Shown: positions 36,959 to 44,550 of the stretch, piece by piece
Position numbering within the stretch: position 1 is the first letter of the stretch
Layout: each line of letters starts with the position of its first letter
DNA from: Thermoflavimicrobium dichotomicum
Lineage (GTDB): Bacteria > Bacillota > Bacilli > Thermoactinomycetales > Thermoactinomycetaceae
Assembly: GCF_900114055.1 (NCBI RefSeq)
Contig: NZ_FORR01000002.1
Location: 310,001 to 374,000 of the forward strand
Direction: 5' to 3'
DNA length: 64,000 nt
Position numbers and translations under genes: made by a program
Notes under the pieces: model-generated
Told to the model about the DNA's origin: nothing
The model's input: the letters and a program-made list of their open reading frames with translations, nothing else
Database searches by the model: none

Positions 36959-37812
36959 CGTTTTTTGACCTTCCTATCCTTGAATAAGATATACAATGCT
37001 CCTAAAAGAGCGGCAAAACTTCCGAAGATGACTTTTTCCAAATCTCGCCCCGCAGTATCTGGCAGTTTTCCACCCTTCTCGGTTGTGGGTTTGTTTGGAG
37101 GGATCTCGGGTTTATCTGAAGGTTTGGTTTCTTTTTTCACCAAGGATGATTGATCTGAAGACCCAGGTTTGGCTGGTGGAGTCGTGATTAATCCCTTTTT
37201 GGTTCCTTGTTGCGTTCCACTTTCACCCAATGCTTTCGTTGATGTATCTTTTGCATCAGCTTGTCTGGCCGAAGAGCGTGACTCACTGGTTTGTGACTTT
37301 TTCTGAGGATCTGCGGCAATCGGTGGTGTCTTTTTGGATGAATTCTCCTTTTTCGAACTATTATTTACCCCATTGGACGGACTTTTAGGCTTTTCTGTTT
37401 TTTTATCATAATCTTCTTTATTTTTATCAGTTGTATATGTACTGGCACTGCTTTTCCTTGTTGAATCCGTTTTCTTGTCAGATGACTGCGTGGTAGAATC
37501 AACGTCGGGGTCTTTGGGTGGAAGGTTTAATTCTTCATCCTGAATATTAGCTGCCGGTTTCGTGTCTGGAAAACGATCTGGCGGATCCAAATCACTCGCA
37601 AAAGCTGTGCTTACTCCAATGGTCAAGCCTGAAACCATACATAAAGTCAGGACAGTTGTCCGAGATAATCGAAAAGGGGTACTTTTTCTTCTCCTTTTCA
37701 CTTTTCGGCGCATCCGCTTTCCCATATCATTTTGAACAGGAAGATTCCATTCACTAACATGACTTCTGCTATTTTGCAGAGATTCGACTATTCGTTTCGA
37801 CTGGTTCAACAT
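36955..37812 (-). CDS. LPDTA-anchored surface protein, first gene of the secretion operon
   Basis: A 285-residue surface protein. It has a long basic N-region (about 50 residues), a hydrophobic signal core ending AFA (about 70-72) and a low-complexity Ser/Thr/Lys/Pro stalk (100-245) without a folded domain. The sorting signal is LPDTA (250-254), followed by hydrophobic FGSFAALLGALYILF and basic KDRKVKKR. AAAGGAGG lies seven bases before the ATG. The stalk looks like a wall-spanning spacer rather than an enzyme. Being first in the operon, it may be the most abundant product. A wall-linked anchor or surface fibre for the channel is inferred only. Confidence 0.83.
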   Translation of the reverse strand: MLNQSKRIVESLQNSRSHVSEWNLPVQNDMGKRMRRKVKRRRKSTPFRLSRTTVLTLCMVSGLTIGVSTAFASDLDPPDRFPDTKPAANIQDEELNLPPKDPDVDSTTQSSDKKTDSTRKSSASTYTTDKNKEDYDKKTEKPKSPSNGVNNSSKKENSSKKTPPIAADPQKKSQTSESRSSARQADAKDTSTKALGESGTQQGTKKGLITTPPAKPGSSDQSSLVKKETKPSDKPEIPPNKPTTEKGGKLPDTAGRDLEKVIFGSFAALLGALYILFKDRKVKKR

Positions 37813-38261
37813 CTTTCGCCTCCTTTTGCCAATTTCTTTGTATTCATATGGTGTTTTTTACCCGAACTCCATCTTTTTAATCAATTTTTTTACAAGAAGA
37901 AAAGGAGATTTGGTACATACCCTGACCAAAGCCTCCTCTTCATTCTTCGATGCATATCAACATTTGTACCAGTTTCATATTTTCGACAATAATTTGTTCT
38001 TTTTTGTCCAAAAAGTTCACTCTTTGTCCTTATATTATTACACCTAACTTCAACTTTTCAACACTTTCTATAAATTTTTGGCAGATTCAAGCAAATACTT
38101 GGTAGAATCAGCTGTTCCTGATTGCATGTTTATGCAATCATTCGGTTATTTATCAATTCTGATCAAAGATATTCCGAAACTTCATATGGCACTTAGCCAT
38201 GTTTAATCCAGACCATCCCCTTCTTTGACCCCCTCCCAAAAGGGCATAATTTGCGGGAGGG
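37813..38261. other. Divergent promoter region between secretion operon and Rrf2 gene
   Basis: About 450 bases without a convincing gene. The part next to the secretion operon is AT-rich and must hold its promoter; I could not assign -35 and -10 boxes with confidence. At 38231-38261 an inverted repeat (CCCTCCC with GGGAGGG) abuts the -35 of the Rrf2 promoter. Confidence 0.5.
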
Positions 38262-38299
38262 TTGACAAACCTAAATGTAATATTTATGATTACATTTAG
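38262..38299 (+). promoter_or_regulatory. Promoter with overlapping palindromic operator for the Rrf2 gene
   Basis: TTGACA (38262-38267) and TATGAT (38285-38290) are spaced 17 bases. A perfect 11-bp inverted repeat, CTAAATGTAAT (38271-38281) and ATTACATTTAG (38289-38299), covers the spacer and -10. This strongly suggests autorepression by the Rrf2 protein encoded directly downstream. A similar TGTAAT-N7-GTTACA site lies at 38774. Confidence 0.85.
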
Positions 38300-38314
38300 A
38301 CGAGGGGTGATTGA

Positions 38315-38743
38315 TTGAACAGTGAATTTAATATAGCCGTTCACAGTCTGGTTTTTTTAGCCTATTTACCTACCCATATGGCATCGAGTGATCTTCTTGC
38401 ATCAAATGTCTGCACGAATCCCGTTCGTATACGAAGAGTCATGAACTTATTGAAAAAGAACGGATTGATTCAGGTTCAAAAAGGAACGGGTGGCGGTTAT
38501 ATATTGAATTGTGATCCGAAAGAAGTTACATTGGGGCAAATATACAGGATTACGTCATCAGGATCATTGGTTTCTGACTGGCGATCCGGTGATCCAAACA
38601 TGGAGTGTAGGATTGCATCTCAAATCGGTGACGTAATGAGTCAAATCTATGAAGGTGCCGAAATCAGTTATGTGAACTATTTGAGTCAATTTACCATCCA
38701 GGATATCCTTGACAAACTTACAGCAGATAAAAAACAAGTCTAA
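38315..38743 (+). CDS. Rrf2 family transcriptional regulator (YwnA-like)
   Basis: A 142-residue winged-helix regulator. The N-terminal HTH reads VRIRRVMNLLKKNGLIQVQ, followed by the Rrf2 wing KGTGGGYILN. It has cysteines 33, 66 and 98 but not the closely spaced triad of IscR/NsrR, so an iron-sulfur cluster is unlikely; a thiol switch like that of YwnA-type members is possible. The start is TTG 38315 after AGGGGTGA. A palindrome overlaps its own promoter and a second lies just after the gene before the oxidoreductase, so it probably controls itself and the next genes. Confidence 0.85.
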   Translation: MNSEFNIAVHSLVFLAYLPTHMASSDLLASNVCTNPVRIRRVMNLLKKNGLIQVQKGTGGGYILNCDPKEVTLGQIYRITSSGSLVSDWRSGDPNMECRIASQIGDVMSQIYEGAEISYVNYLSQFTIQDILDKLTADKKQV

Positions 38744-38770
38744 AAGGATTTTCATTTCTTTTTTTGGGTA

Positions 38771-38795
38771 AATTGTAATTAAATTAGTTACAATT
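38771..38795 (+). promoter_or_regulatory. Second putative Rrf2 operator
   Basis: AATTGTAA (38771-38778) and TTACAATT (38788-38795) form an inverted repeat. It contains TGTAAT-N7-GTTACA, the same architecture as the operator in front of the Rrf2 gene. It lies 180 bases upstream of the flavin oxidoreductase start. A promoter could not be assigned with certainty. Confidence 0.65.
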
Positions 38796-38973
38796 AACTT
38801 TTAATTGATGGGTAACCCAACCATGAGCACAAGCTTTTATCAAAAAGAAAATCTTCGAATAGAGAAACTCACTATATGGCTTATGATCTGAAAGTTATGG
38901 TAAAGACTGAAGACAGGATGGACACTGTCATCATAATAAAACTCGCTAGCACGTAGAAAAGAGGAATGAGAAA

Positions 38974-39927
38974 ATGGATCAATTTCGTCAGCACCCGGGT
39001 TATAGACGCATGTTTAAAGAAAATCATATGACACTGGGATTGTTTTTCCCGATCGAATCCTATACGGGAAGTATTCCTAGAATGGATCTTGAAGAACAGA
39101 TAAAACTTGCACAGAGAGCAGAAGAATTGAATTTCACTTCGTTGGTTGTCCGAGACGTACCGCTCCATGATCCCTACTTTGGAGATGTGGGCCAAATCTA
39201 TGACCCATGGGTTTTTCTCGGATATCTTGCAGCAAATACGGAAAAGATTGCTCTTTTAACCGGAAGCATTATTTTAACCTTGCGTCATCCTTTGCATGTA
39301 GCAAAAGCTGCTGCTTCCGTCGACAAAATTTCTGGAGGCCGGTTGCTTCTTGGTGTAGCAACGGGGGATCGACCTATTGAATTCCCGAGTTTTTCCGTTG
39401 ATTTTGAACAAAGAGCGGAATTGTTCCGGGAAGCGATGTCAGTCATCAAACAGGTTTGGAAAACCGAATTTCCTGCAATCAACACAGCGAGGGTGAATAT
39501 GTCCAATGGGGATCTTATCCCGAAACCGGATTTGCATGATATTCCGGTGTTGGTGACCGGTCACAGCGGGCAGTCGGTCGAGTGGATCGCAAAAAACGCT
39601 GATGGCTGGATGTACTACCCCCGCAACTTGACTTTCCAATCAGAGCTGATCCGAAATTGGCGTTCGCTTATCAATGGATTCAAACCGTTTAGCCAGTCCC
39701 TTTATGTTGATTTAACCGAGGATCCGGACGTAGATCCTACCCCCATCCATTTGGGATTCCGGACAGGAAGAAAGTTTCTCATCCGCTTCCTTGAAAGCTT
39801 GAAAGAAATCGGTGTAAACCATGTGATGCTCAATCTAAAATACGGACAACGACCCGCATCCGAAGTGATTGAGGAATTAGGTGAAGAGGTTCTGCCGCTT
39901 TTTCCTCCATTAACCGTTGACGAATAA
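38974..39927 (+). CDS. LLM class flavin-dependent oxidoreductase
   Basis: A 317-residue luciferase-like monooxygenase or reductase with a TIM-barrel fold using FMN or F420. Family motifs include LGLFFPIESYTGS, TGSIILTLRHPLHVAKAAAS (about 96-115), SGGRLLLGVATGDRP and VTGHSGQSVEWIAKNADGW. It follows the Rrf2 gene and a second copy of its operator. With the NmrA-like gene next to it, this suggests an electrophile or redox-stress response. Substrate is unknown. The ribosome site GAGGAATGAG precedes the ATG. Confidence 0.87.
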   Translation: MDQFRQHPGYRRMFKENHMTLGLFFPIESYTGSIPRMDLEEQIKLAQRAEELNFTSLVVRDVPLHDPYFGDVGQIYDPWVFLGYLAANTEKIALLTGSIILTLRHPLHVAKAAASVDKISGGRLLLGVATGDRPIEFPSFSVDFEQRAELFREAMSVIKQVWKTEFPAINTARVNMSNGDLIPKPDLHDIPVLVTGHSGQSVEWIAKNADGWMYYPRNLTFQSELIRNWRSLINGFKPFSQSLYVDLTEDPDVDPTPIHLGFRTGRKFLIRFLESLKEIGVNHVMLNLKYGQRPASEVIEELGEEVLPLFPPLTVDE

Positions 39928-40007
39928 TTACGGTTTTGAAAATAGATTGATTCCTCGCTGGGTATGTCACCCGATTATCTACTGTTCGATCATAAAGGAG
40001 GGAAATT

Positions 40008-40652
40008 ATGAAAGTACTTGTAGCAGGCGCAAACGGGCACACTGGTCGATTGATAGTGGAGCTGCTGGGGAAAAGTCATCACCATGAAGCTTATGCAATG
40101 ATCAGGGATAGAGCCCAAGCAGAAAAATTGAAACAGCTGGGTGCCAAAGAAACGGTATTGGCCGATCTTGAAAAAGATGTTTCCCATGCCGTCAAAGGTA
40201 TGGATGCTGTTATTTTCGCTGCAGGTTCCGGCTCAAAAACAGGTCCGGATAAAACCATTACTGTAGACCAGGAAGGAGCCAAACGCCTGATTGATGTAGC
40301 CAAGAAAGAAGGTATCGCTCATTTCGTCATGCTAAGTTCATATGGATCTGGTGATCCGTATGCTTTACCAAATTTGGCACATTATCTTAAAGCAAAAGGA
40401 GAAGCTGATCAATATTTAATAGCCAGTGGACTAACCTATACCATTATTCGTCCGGGTTATCTAAGCTTTGAACCGCCTACGGGTAAAGTCGAAATTGCCA
40501 AGCATTTTGTAAGCATTGAAGGAAGAGGCATTCCACGTGCAGATGTGGCACAAGTAATCGTATCTTGCCTTGATATCGAAAATGCCAAAAACAAAACTTT
40601 CGAGCTCCTCAGCGGCAATCAAGCTATACAGGATGCACTCAAAGCCCTCTGA
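40008..40652 (+). CDS. NAD(P)-binding SDR/NmrA-like protein (YhfK-like)
   Basis: A 214-residue atypical short-chain dehydrogenase. The nucleotide-binding motif is GANGHTGRL (residues 7-15), with the middle motif FAAGSGSKTGPDKT and LTYTIIRPGYLSFEPPTG. Homologues include Bacillus YhfK and YwnB, the latter linked to an Rrf2 regulator. Chemistry is not established. AAGGAGGG lies seven bases before the ATG. It is 80 bases downstream of the LLM gene and probably shares its transcript. The stop is followed within 20 bases by an IS right-end relic and then a strong terminator. Confidence 0.86.
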   Translation: MKVLVAGANGHTGRLIVELLGKSHHHEAYAMIRDRAQAEKLKQLGAKETVLADLEKDVSHAVKGMDAVIFAAGSGSKTGPDKTITVDQEGAKRLIDVAKKEGIAHFVMLSSYGSGDPYALPNLAHYLKAKGEADQYLIASGLTYTIIRPGYLSFEPPTGKVEIAKHFVSIEGRGIPRADVAQVIVSCLDIENAKNKTFELLSGNQAIQDALKAL

Positions 40653-40669
40653 AGCAAGCATGCAGTGAT

Positions 40670-40718
40670 CAGCGGACGCTAACGCCCCCTGAATACTATG
40701 GCTTCAGCCATCAAAGCT
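40670..40718 (+). mobile_element. Relic of an IS200/IS605 right end
   Basis: GCGGACGCTAACG (40672-40684) is identical to 13 bases of the larger relic at 42113-42125 (opposite strand). Both are followed by GAAT and a hairpin with GGCTTCAGCC. It corresponds to the last part of the omega-RNA/right-end region. No transposase remains. Confidence 0.65.
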
Positions 40719-40722
40719 ATAG

Positions 40723-40764
40723 AAAAATGGGTTGACTCTTAACCTTTTGAGTCAGCCCATTTTT
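40723..40764 (+). terminator. Strong terminator after the NmrA-like gene
   Basis: AAAAATGGG-T-TGACTC pairs with GAGTCA-G-CCCATTTTT around a ten-base loop. The flanking A and T runs allow use from both sides. Confidence 0.9.
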
Positions 40765-40897
40765 CATTCAGTTAAAATGATATCTGGAGTATTTGACTAA
40801 AATATATTCTATATATTGTGGATGGCACGCTTCTTTCATCCTGTTCTTCCACAACTCAAACGCGAATCAAAATCAGATAGTTGTAAAGGTGTCGATT

Positions 40898-41590
40898 TTA
40901 GACCAATATCTGATAAACATATACTTGTTCATCAATGACTTCCCGGTTTTTGCTCACTACCTGATACGGAATACGAATCGTAAAGGAACGGCTAAAACAA
41001 TTGGGTTCCAGACGCAAATGGGTATCACTTTCCCAGATCCACTGATATTTCTCACCTTGATACCAAATTCCATCTCGATACCAGGGATGTGTATTGGCTT
41101 GCGGTTCATTTAAACATAATGCCAAAGAAAGGTCATCACAAAACTGTAATAAAGCAAAGTTCTGTTCCACATGCTGCATTTCTGCCCGAGTGAGACGTTG
41201 CTTGAATAAACACTGTCTTTCCTGTTCCTCTTCATAAAATTTCTTTCCCAAGTCGGTCAAATCCCGTTGAAAAAAAGAAGCATAATGCTTGCTACATAGA
41301 TATCCGGCATAAGGCTCTTTTGCCCCCACTTTGGATATTCCTTCTTTATATGCTTCAATTTTTTCTTTCAAGGGATAATGCAAAAAGTCAGTCGGTTGAT
41401 CCGTTTTCTCATCCCATAAGAACGTTTCATCCAGTTTCATCCATCCAACATCATGGTACGAAATGGCAAATACCGTTGCAGCCAATGGTGTAATCGCTTC
41501 ACGCCAATACACGGCAAACTTGCCAGATACCAAAGCGTGATCATGTTGTTTAATTAAAACAAAGTGGTCATCTTTCGGGCGAACAATCAT
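40898..41590 (-). CDS. DUF3891 family protein
   Basis: A 230-residue protein with the DUF3891 N-terminus: MIVRPKDDHFVLIKQHDHAL followed by SYHDVGW. The spaced His and His-Asp pairs (QHDHA, YHD) look like an HD-type metal site, but no enzymatic function is known for the family. Other conserved stretches are GYLCSKHYASFFQRD and NFALLQFCDDLSLALCLNEP. It stands alone on the minus strand, and about 130 bases separate it from the convergent terminator. No ribosome site stands out strongly. Confidence 0.8.
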   Translation of the reverse strand: MIVRPKDDHFVLIKQHDHALVSGKFAVYWREAITPLAATVFAISYHDVGWMKLDETFLWDEKTDQPTDFLHYPLKEKIEAYKEGISKVGAKEPYAGYLCSKHYASFFQRDLTDLGKKFYEEEQERQCLFKQRLTRAEMQHVEQNFALLQFCDDLSLALCLNEPQANTHPWYRDGIWYQGEKYQWIWESDTHLRLEPNCFSRSFTIRIPYQVVSKNREVIDEQVYVYQILV

Positions 41591-41690
41591 TCTTCATAAT
41601 CCTTTCTCACTATAACCAGTAGCAATCCACTTATACCCCTCTTTTCCCCTTTTTCTCTCCACACTAACCAAAGTTAGGGAATTGTCATGG

Positions 41691-41726
41691 AAAATAAAAA
41701 CAGCGAGAGGATGAACCATCTCGCTG
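41691..41726 (-). terminator. Terminator downstream of the radical SAM remnant
   Basis: CAGCGAGA pairs with TCTCGCTG around a ten-base loop, followed on the minus strand by TTTTTATTTT. It survives although the gene it once served is truncated. The 41727-41872 stretch holds no convincing gene. Confidence 0.85.
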
Positions 41727-41872
41727 AAATGGTTACCAAAATGGTACCGTTCCTTTTCCATTTCTCCCGTTCCATCAAGCTGGGTAAAAAAGTCGCCAAA
41801 CTTAAATGAAAAAAATTGGTTCCTGCATACGAAACCGAACCGTTTTTTCGTGACTATACCCTTATTTTTGCA

Positions 41873-42074
41873 TTACGATCCTGAAAATGCCAATGGATAA
41901 TAGGTATATGTCACCAGGATATTTGGACCCGTACAATGAGCAGATTCGCAGTAACAATGATACTGTTTGGCCACAGGATGATCTAACCAGCGCTGAAAAA
42001 CATCTGTTAGTGAATCTTCTTTTATATTTCCTAAAGGAGGAATGTCTCCAAAATCGGTTACAACTACATCACCG
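41873..42074 (-). pseudogene. C-terminal remnant of a radical SAM/SPASM protein
   Basis: About 67 codons survive. The reading frame gives NGDVVVTDFGDIPPLGNIKE, then a DVFQRWLDHPVAK stretch and a Cys-rich CYCESAHCTGPNILV ending. This is typical of the SPASM-type C-terminus that binds an extra iron-sulfur cluster. The frame continues upstream only into the IS right end at 42075, so the radical SAM core is lost. Beyond the element (42376-42710) I found no matching N-terminal part. The original substrate is unknown. Confidence 0.72.
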
Positions 42075-42375
42075 TTGACACTCCACACGGCTGAAGCCGT
42101 GGATTCTTGGGTCGTTAGCGTCCGCAGTCCGTTTCCGTTTTGGTGGGCGCCCAAGTTTAGGGGTGTGTCATCACCCCGTCCCATGCAGTTCTACGGCACC
42201 AAGCCGCATGTACCCACATGGGCGGCATACCTGTTACCAGTATGCTAGTTCCTTTCATTCACTCTCATGGTTTTACCCGGTAGGAGACTTTTCGCTACCA
42301 GAACCTCATACCATGACGTCCACAGGAACATTCGACCCACTACCAGTAGGATGAGCACCGCTTATTCCTGAAGAT
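42075..42375 (-). mobile_element. TnpB-less IS200/IS605 (IS1341-type) right end with omega-RNA-like segment
   Basis: Read on the minus strand, this 300-base GC-richer block ends ACGGCTTCAGCCGT-GTGGAGTGTCAA (end at 42075). That is the hairpin and terminal tract typical of right ends of TnpB-carrying IS200/IS605 elements. Upstream are strong stems, for example GGGGTG/CACCCC at 42160-42177 and a GGGCGCCC palindrome, as in omega RNAs that guide TnpB. The next 20 bases (42074-42055, minus) would be the guide and match the radical SAM remnant. No TnpB or TnpA gene is present nearby, so this is a solo or MITE-like remnant. Size and position fit an omega RNA; expression is unknown. Confidence 0.7.
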
Positions 42376-42710
42376 CATTTCCTCATACTTGTTGTAAAGC
42401 TTTTTGAGCATTCTCTACGACTATATCAGCAAAAATCAGACAGAAAACGAATTTCCTGGGAAATTTGTCATAATAACAAACAAAATTGTTACGACTGTAA
42501 CAATCTTGTCATCATCCTATTTCGTTTCAATCTCTTGTTTTTCAAAGCTTCCTTTCCCTTTTCCATTTTAATCTCTGTCATTTTTTTGTTGTTTTTTTTC
42601 TATTAAGTAACCCCAACATTACATCTCCTTTACATTTCGCCAAAACGAGAGACAAACACGGATCCCCTTTTTTATAATAAAGATAAATCAATGGCTTGGA
42701 GGTAATAAAT
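42376..42710. other. Gene-free AT-rich stretch before the 31-residue peptide gene
   Basis: No protein gene or TnpB fragment was recognised in about 335 bases. A TATAAT at 42673-42678 lies 38 bases before the small gene's start, with a poor -35 (AGACAA at 42650). The left end of the IS relic could not be located. Confidence 0.5.
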
Positions 42711-42806
42711 ATGAACAATGCAGCGATTGGATTAGTTAACGGAACTTTACTCAGTCTTCCGATCTGGGCTCTGATCTTCTTCGTATGCCGGTTCCTCTTC
42801 AGTTAA
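42711..42806 (+). CDS. 31-residue membrane peptide
   Basis: A very short gene with a textbook context: GGAGG eight bases before the ATG, a TATAAT box upstream and a strong terminator 53 bases downstream. The peptide begins MNNAAIGLVNGTLLSLPIWA, then has a single hydrophobic span with one Cys and ends RFLFS. It is too short to assign to a family. Candidates are a sporulation or membrane-complex micropeptide. The regular gene signals make it likely to be expressed. Confidence 0.65.
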   Translation: MNNAAIGLVNGTLLSLPIWALIFFVCRFLFS

Positions 42807-42858
42807 AAAAGTGGAGGGAAAATGAAAGTGAATGATCAAACGATAAAAGGCTTTCCTT

Positions 42859-42905
42859 AAAAAAGCGCTTTTCACTCATCGGACCAAGAGTGAAAGCGCT
42901 TTTTT
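42859..42905. terminator. Strong bidirectional terminator
   Basis: AAAAAAGCGCTTTTCACTC pairs with GAGTGAAAGCGCTTTTTT around a ten-base loop. It lies between the micropeptide gene and the MFS gene that converge on it. Confidence 0.92.
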
Positions 42906-42932
42906 ATTTCAAAACCATGATGTTGACAAAGT

Positions 42933-44126
42933 TCAACCCCTTGTCTTCCACATGCAAGCCAACAATAAAAGAATAACCGCTCCTCCATCAAATAAAATCC
43001 ATTCTCCCCATTTAAATTGCCCCAATACATAAGACGCCCATAACGGTCCAAATGCTGCCCCGATATCTACCACTGATGTATACAGAGTACTCAGACGATT
43101 CACTGAAGTTCGTTTGGCTCGATCGGCCATCATCGAATCTGAAATGGTAGTTAATACAGTAGCGAGTATAAGCAAAAATAAACAAAGCATGAGCCATATA
43201 ATAAAAGAAAATGTCATGGAAAATAGTGCGAAAGCAACTGCAAATAAAGAAATTCCCCAAAGAAGAAATGGTTTTCTGCCCCGGTGATCTGAAAACCGAC
43301 CCACATATAAGGCCAAAAAAGGTTCCCACATCCACCGAACCCCTGATAAAACTCCTGCCAAAATCGTAGAATGAAGAAAGAAACCCCCAAATGAAACCAT
43401 ACCAATATCTGTATACTTGTGTGTCAATAAATATCCAATGGTCCAATTAAGCACACCTTGAATATGAAATGAAATAATAAAACCCGTAAGGAGAAGTAAC
43501 CACTCCCCCCGAATATTTTCTAGAAATTTTTCTTCATTGTTACCGCCTTCTTCATCTACTTGAGGTGAATGGATCCATTTCATCCAAGGAATGAAAAAGA
43601 AGACAAGTCCTCCCAACAAATAGCATGTATACTGAAAGCCAATCGACACAACTAAAACAGCACCAGCCAAAATGCCTACTAAACTCCCCAATCGATAAAG
43701 ACCATTATATAATCCCATTCCTTCACCGTGCTTCTCTTCGGCTGAATCACAGGTTACAATGATTAATCCACCTATTCGTAGCAAAGTCCAGCTACAACCC
43801 CATAGAACCCGCAAAGTCAACCATGGGATTAAACCTTCCGCCCACCCATATCCGATGGTCGTAAACCCTCCCAAAAACAAGGCGATCCATAGCCCTGTTT
43901 TAATTTTGATTTTCCGGTAAATCCCGCCAACAAACAGTCCCAATGGAATACGTACCAATCGATTGATTGACAATAACAATCCAACCTCAAAAAGAGTAAA
44001 ACCCAATTCTTTATAATAAATCGGTAAAATGAGATATAGCATAGAGTCACCCAATAAACAAATCGCAGTCAATAAAGAAACCGCGATGATTTGGCCATTT
44101 TCAACTTTTGCTTTCACATGCTCCAC
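42933..44126 (-). CDS. MFS transporter
   Basis: A 397-residue major facilitator protein with about twelve hydrophobic spans. The MFS loop motif between spans 2 and 3 appears as RLVRIPLGLFVGGIYRK, and the equivalent in the second half as FLALYVGRFSDHRGRKPF. The start is GTG 44126, four to five bases after AAAGGAGG; an in-frame ATG upstream adds an unlikely 37-residue tail. It is divergent from a LysR regulator, a common arrangement in which the regulator controls the exporter. Substrate unknown. Confidence 0.86.
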   Translation of the reverse strand: MEHVKAKVENGQIIAVSLLTAICLLGDSMLYLILPIYYKELGFTLFEVGLLLSINRLVRIPLGLFVGGIYRKIKIKTGLWIALFLGGFTTIGYGWAEGLIPWLTLRVLWGCSWTLLRIGGLIIVTCDSAEEKHGEGMGLYNGLYRLGSLVGILAGAVLVVSIGFQYTCYLLGGLVFFFIPWMKWIHSPQVDEEGGNNEEKFLENIRGEWLLLLTGFIISFHIQGVLNWTIGYLLTHKYTDIGMVSFGGFFLHSTILAGVLSGVRWMWEPFLALYVGRFSDHRGRKPFLLWGISLFAVAFALFSMTFSFIIWLMLCLFLLILATVLTTISDSMMADRAKRTSVNRLSTLYTSVVDIGAAFGPLWASYVLGQFKWGEWILFDGGAVILLLLACMWKTRG

Positions 44127-44350
44127 ACTCCCTCCTTTTCTTTCCAAGATAGTACAAAAAAATATATAATAAAAATATATATTTCTTATTAACCTATAAC
44201 TTTTTCTTATAAATGTGATATTTATAGATTGAATCATTTACCTTTCATCGCATCTAATTCATGTATTTTTCTATTTATTTACATTTACGAATAAGATAAT
44301 AATCTATAATGCAATTATTATCATAATTTATTGTTTATTCAGATATTAGA

Positions 44351-44510
44351 TCCTGTTTTAAACGTCCTCCCACGCTTCGGGAGGGATTCGTTCCTCCGTG
44401 ACAACTTCTGTAGCATCACAGTCACTCTGTAAGGAACCTACCCTTTTCGCTTTATAAAAAATACACTGATGGTGTGGCTCGGCAACATAAGGTTCTGTTG
44501 CCAAACCTGG
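44351..44510 (-). repeat. Structured intergenic repeat, copy E (diverged)
   Basis: Reverse-strand copy. On the minus strand it shows GGCAACAGAACC, GTTGCCGAGC, TATAAAGCG, GGTTCCTTACAGAGTGACTG, the GTCACGGAGGAACG arm and CCCGAAGCG. The outer stem is partly broken, so it is the most diverged full copy. It lies in the 424-base space between the MFS and LysR genes; the rest (44127-44350) is AT-rich promoter sequence. Confidence 0.75.
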
Positions 44511-44550
44511 TACATTATCTTGGTTTCACATGATGAAGGAGTTAGCAAAG

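Noticed and set aside
27120-37812. A complete integrative conjugative element
   Set aside because: No integrase, excisionase, relaxase, single-strand binding protein or flanking attachment repeats could be recognised within the window.
41728-41830. A 33-codon minus-strand frame running into the terminator
   Set aside because: It has no ribosome binding site and its end lies in the hairpin and T run of the terminator.
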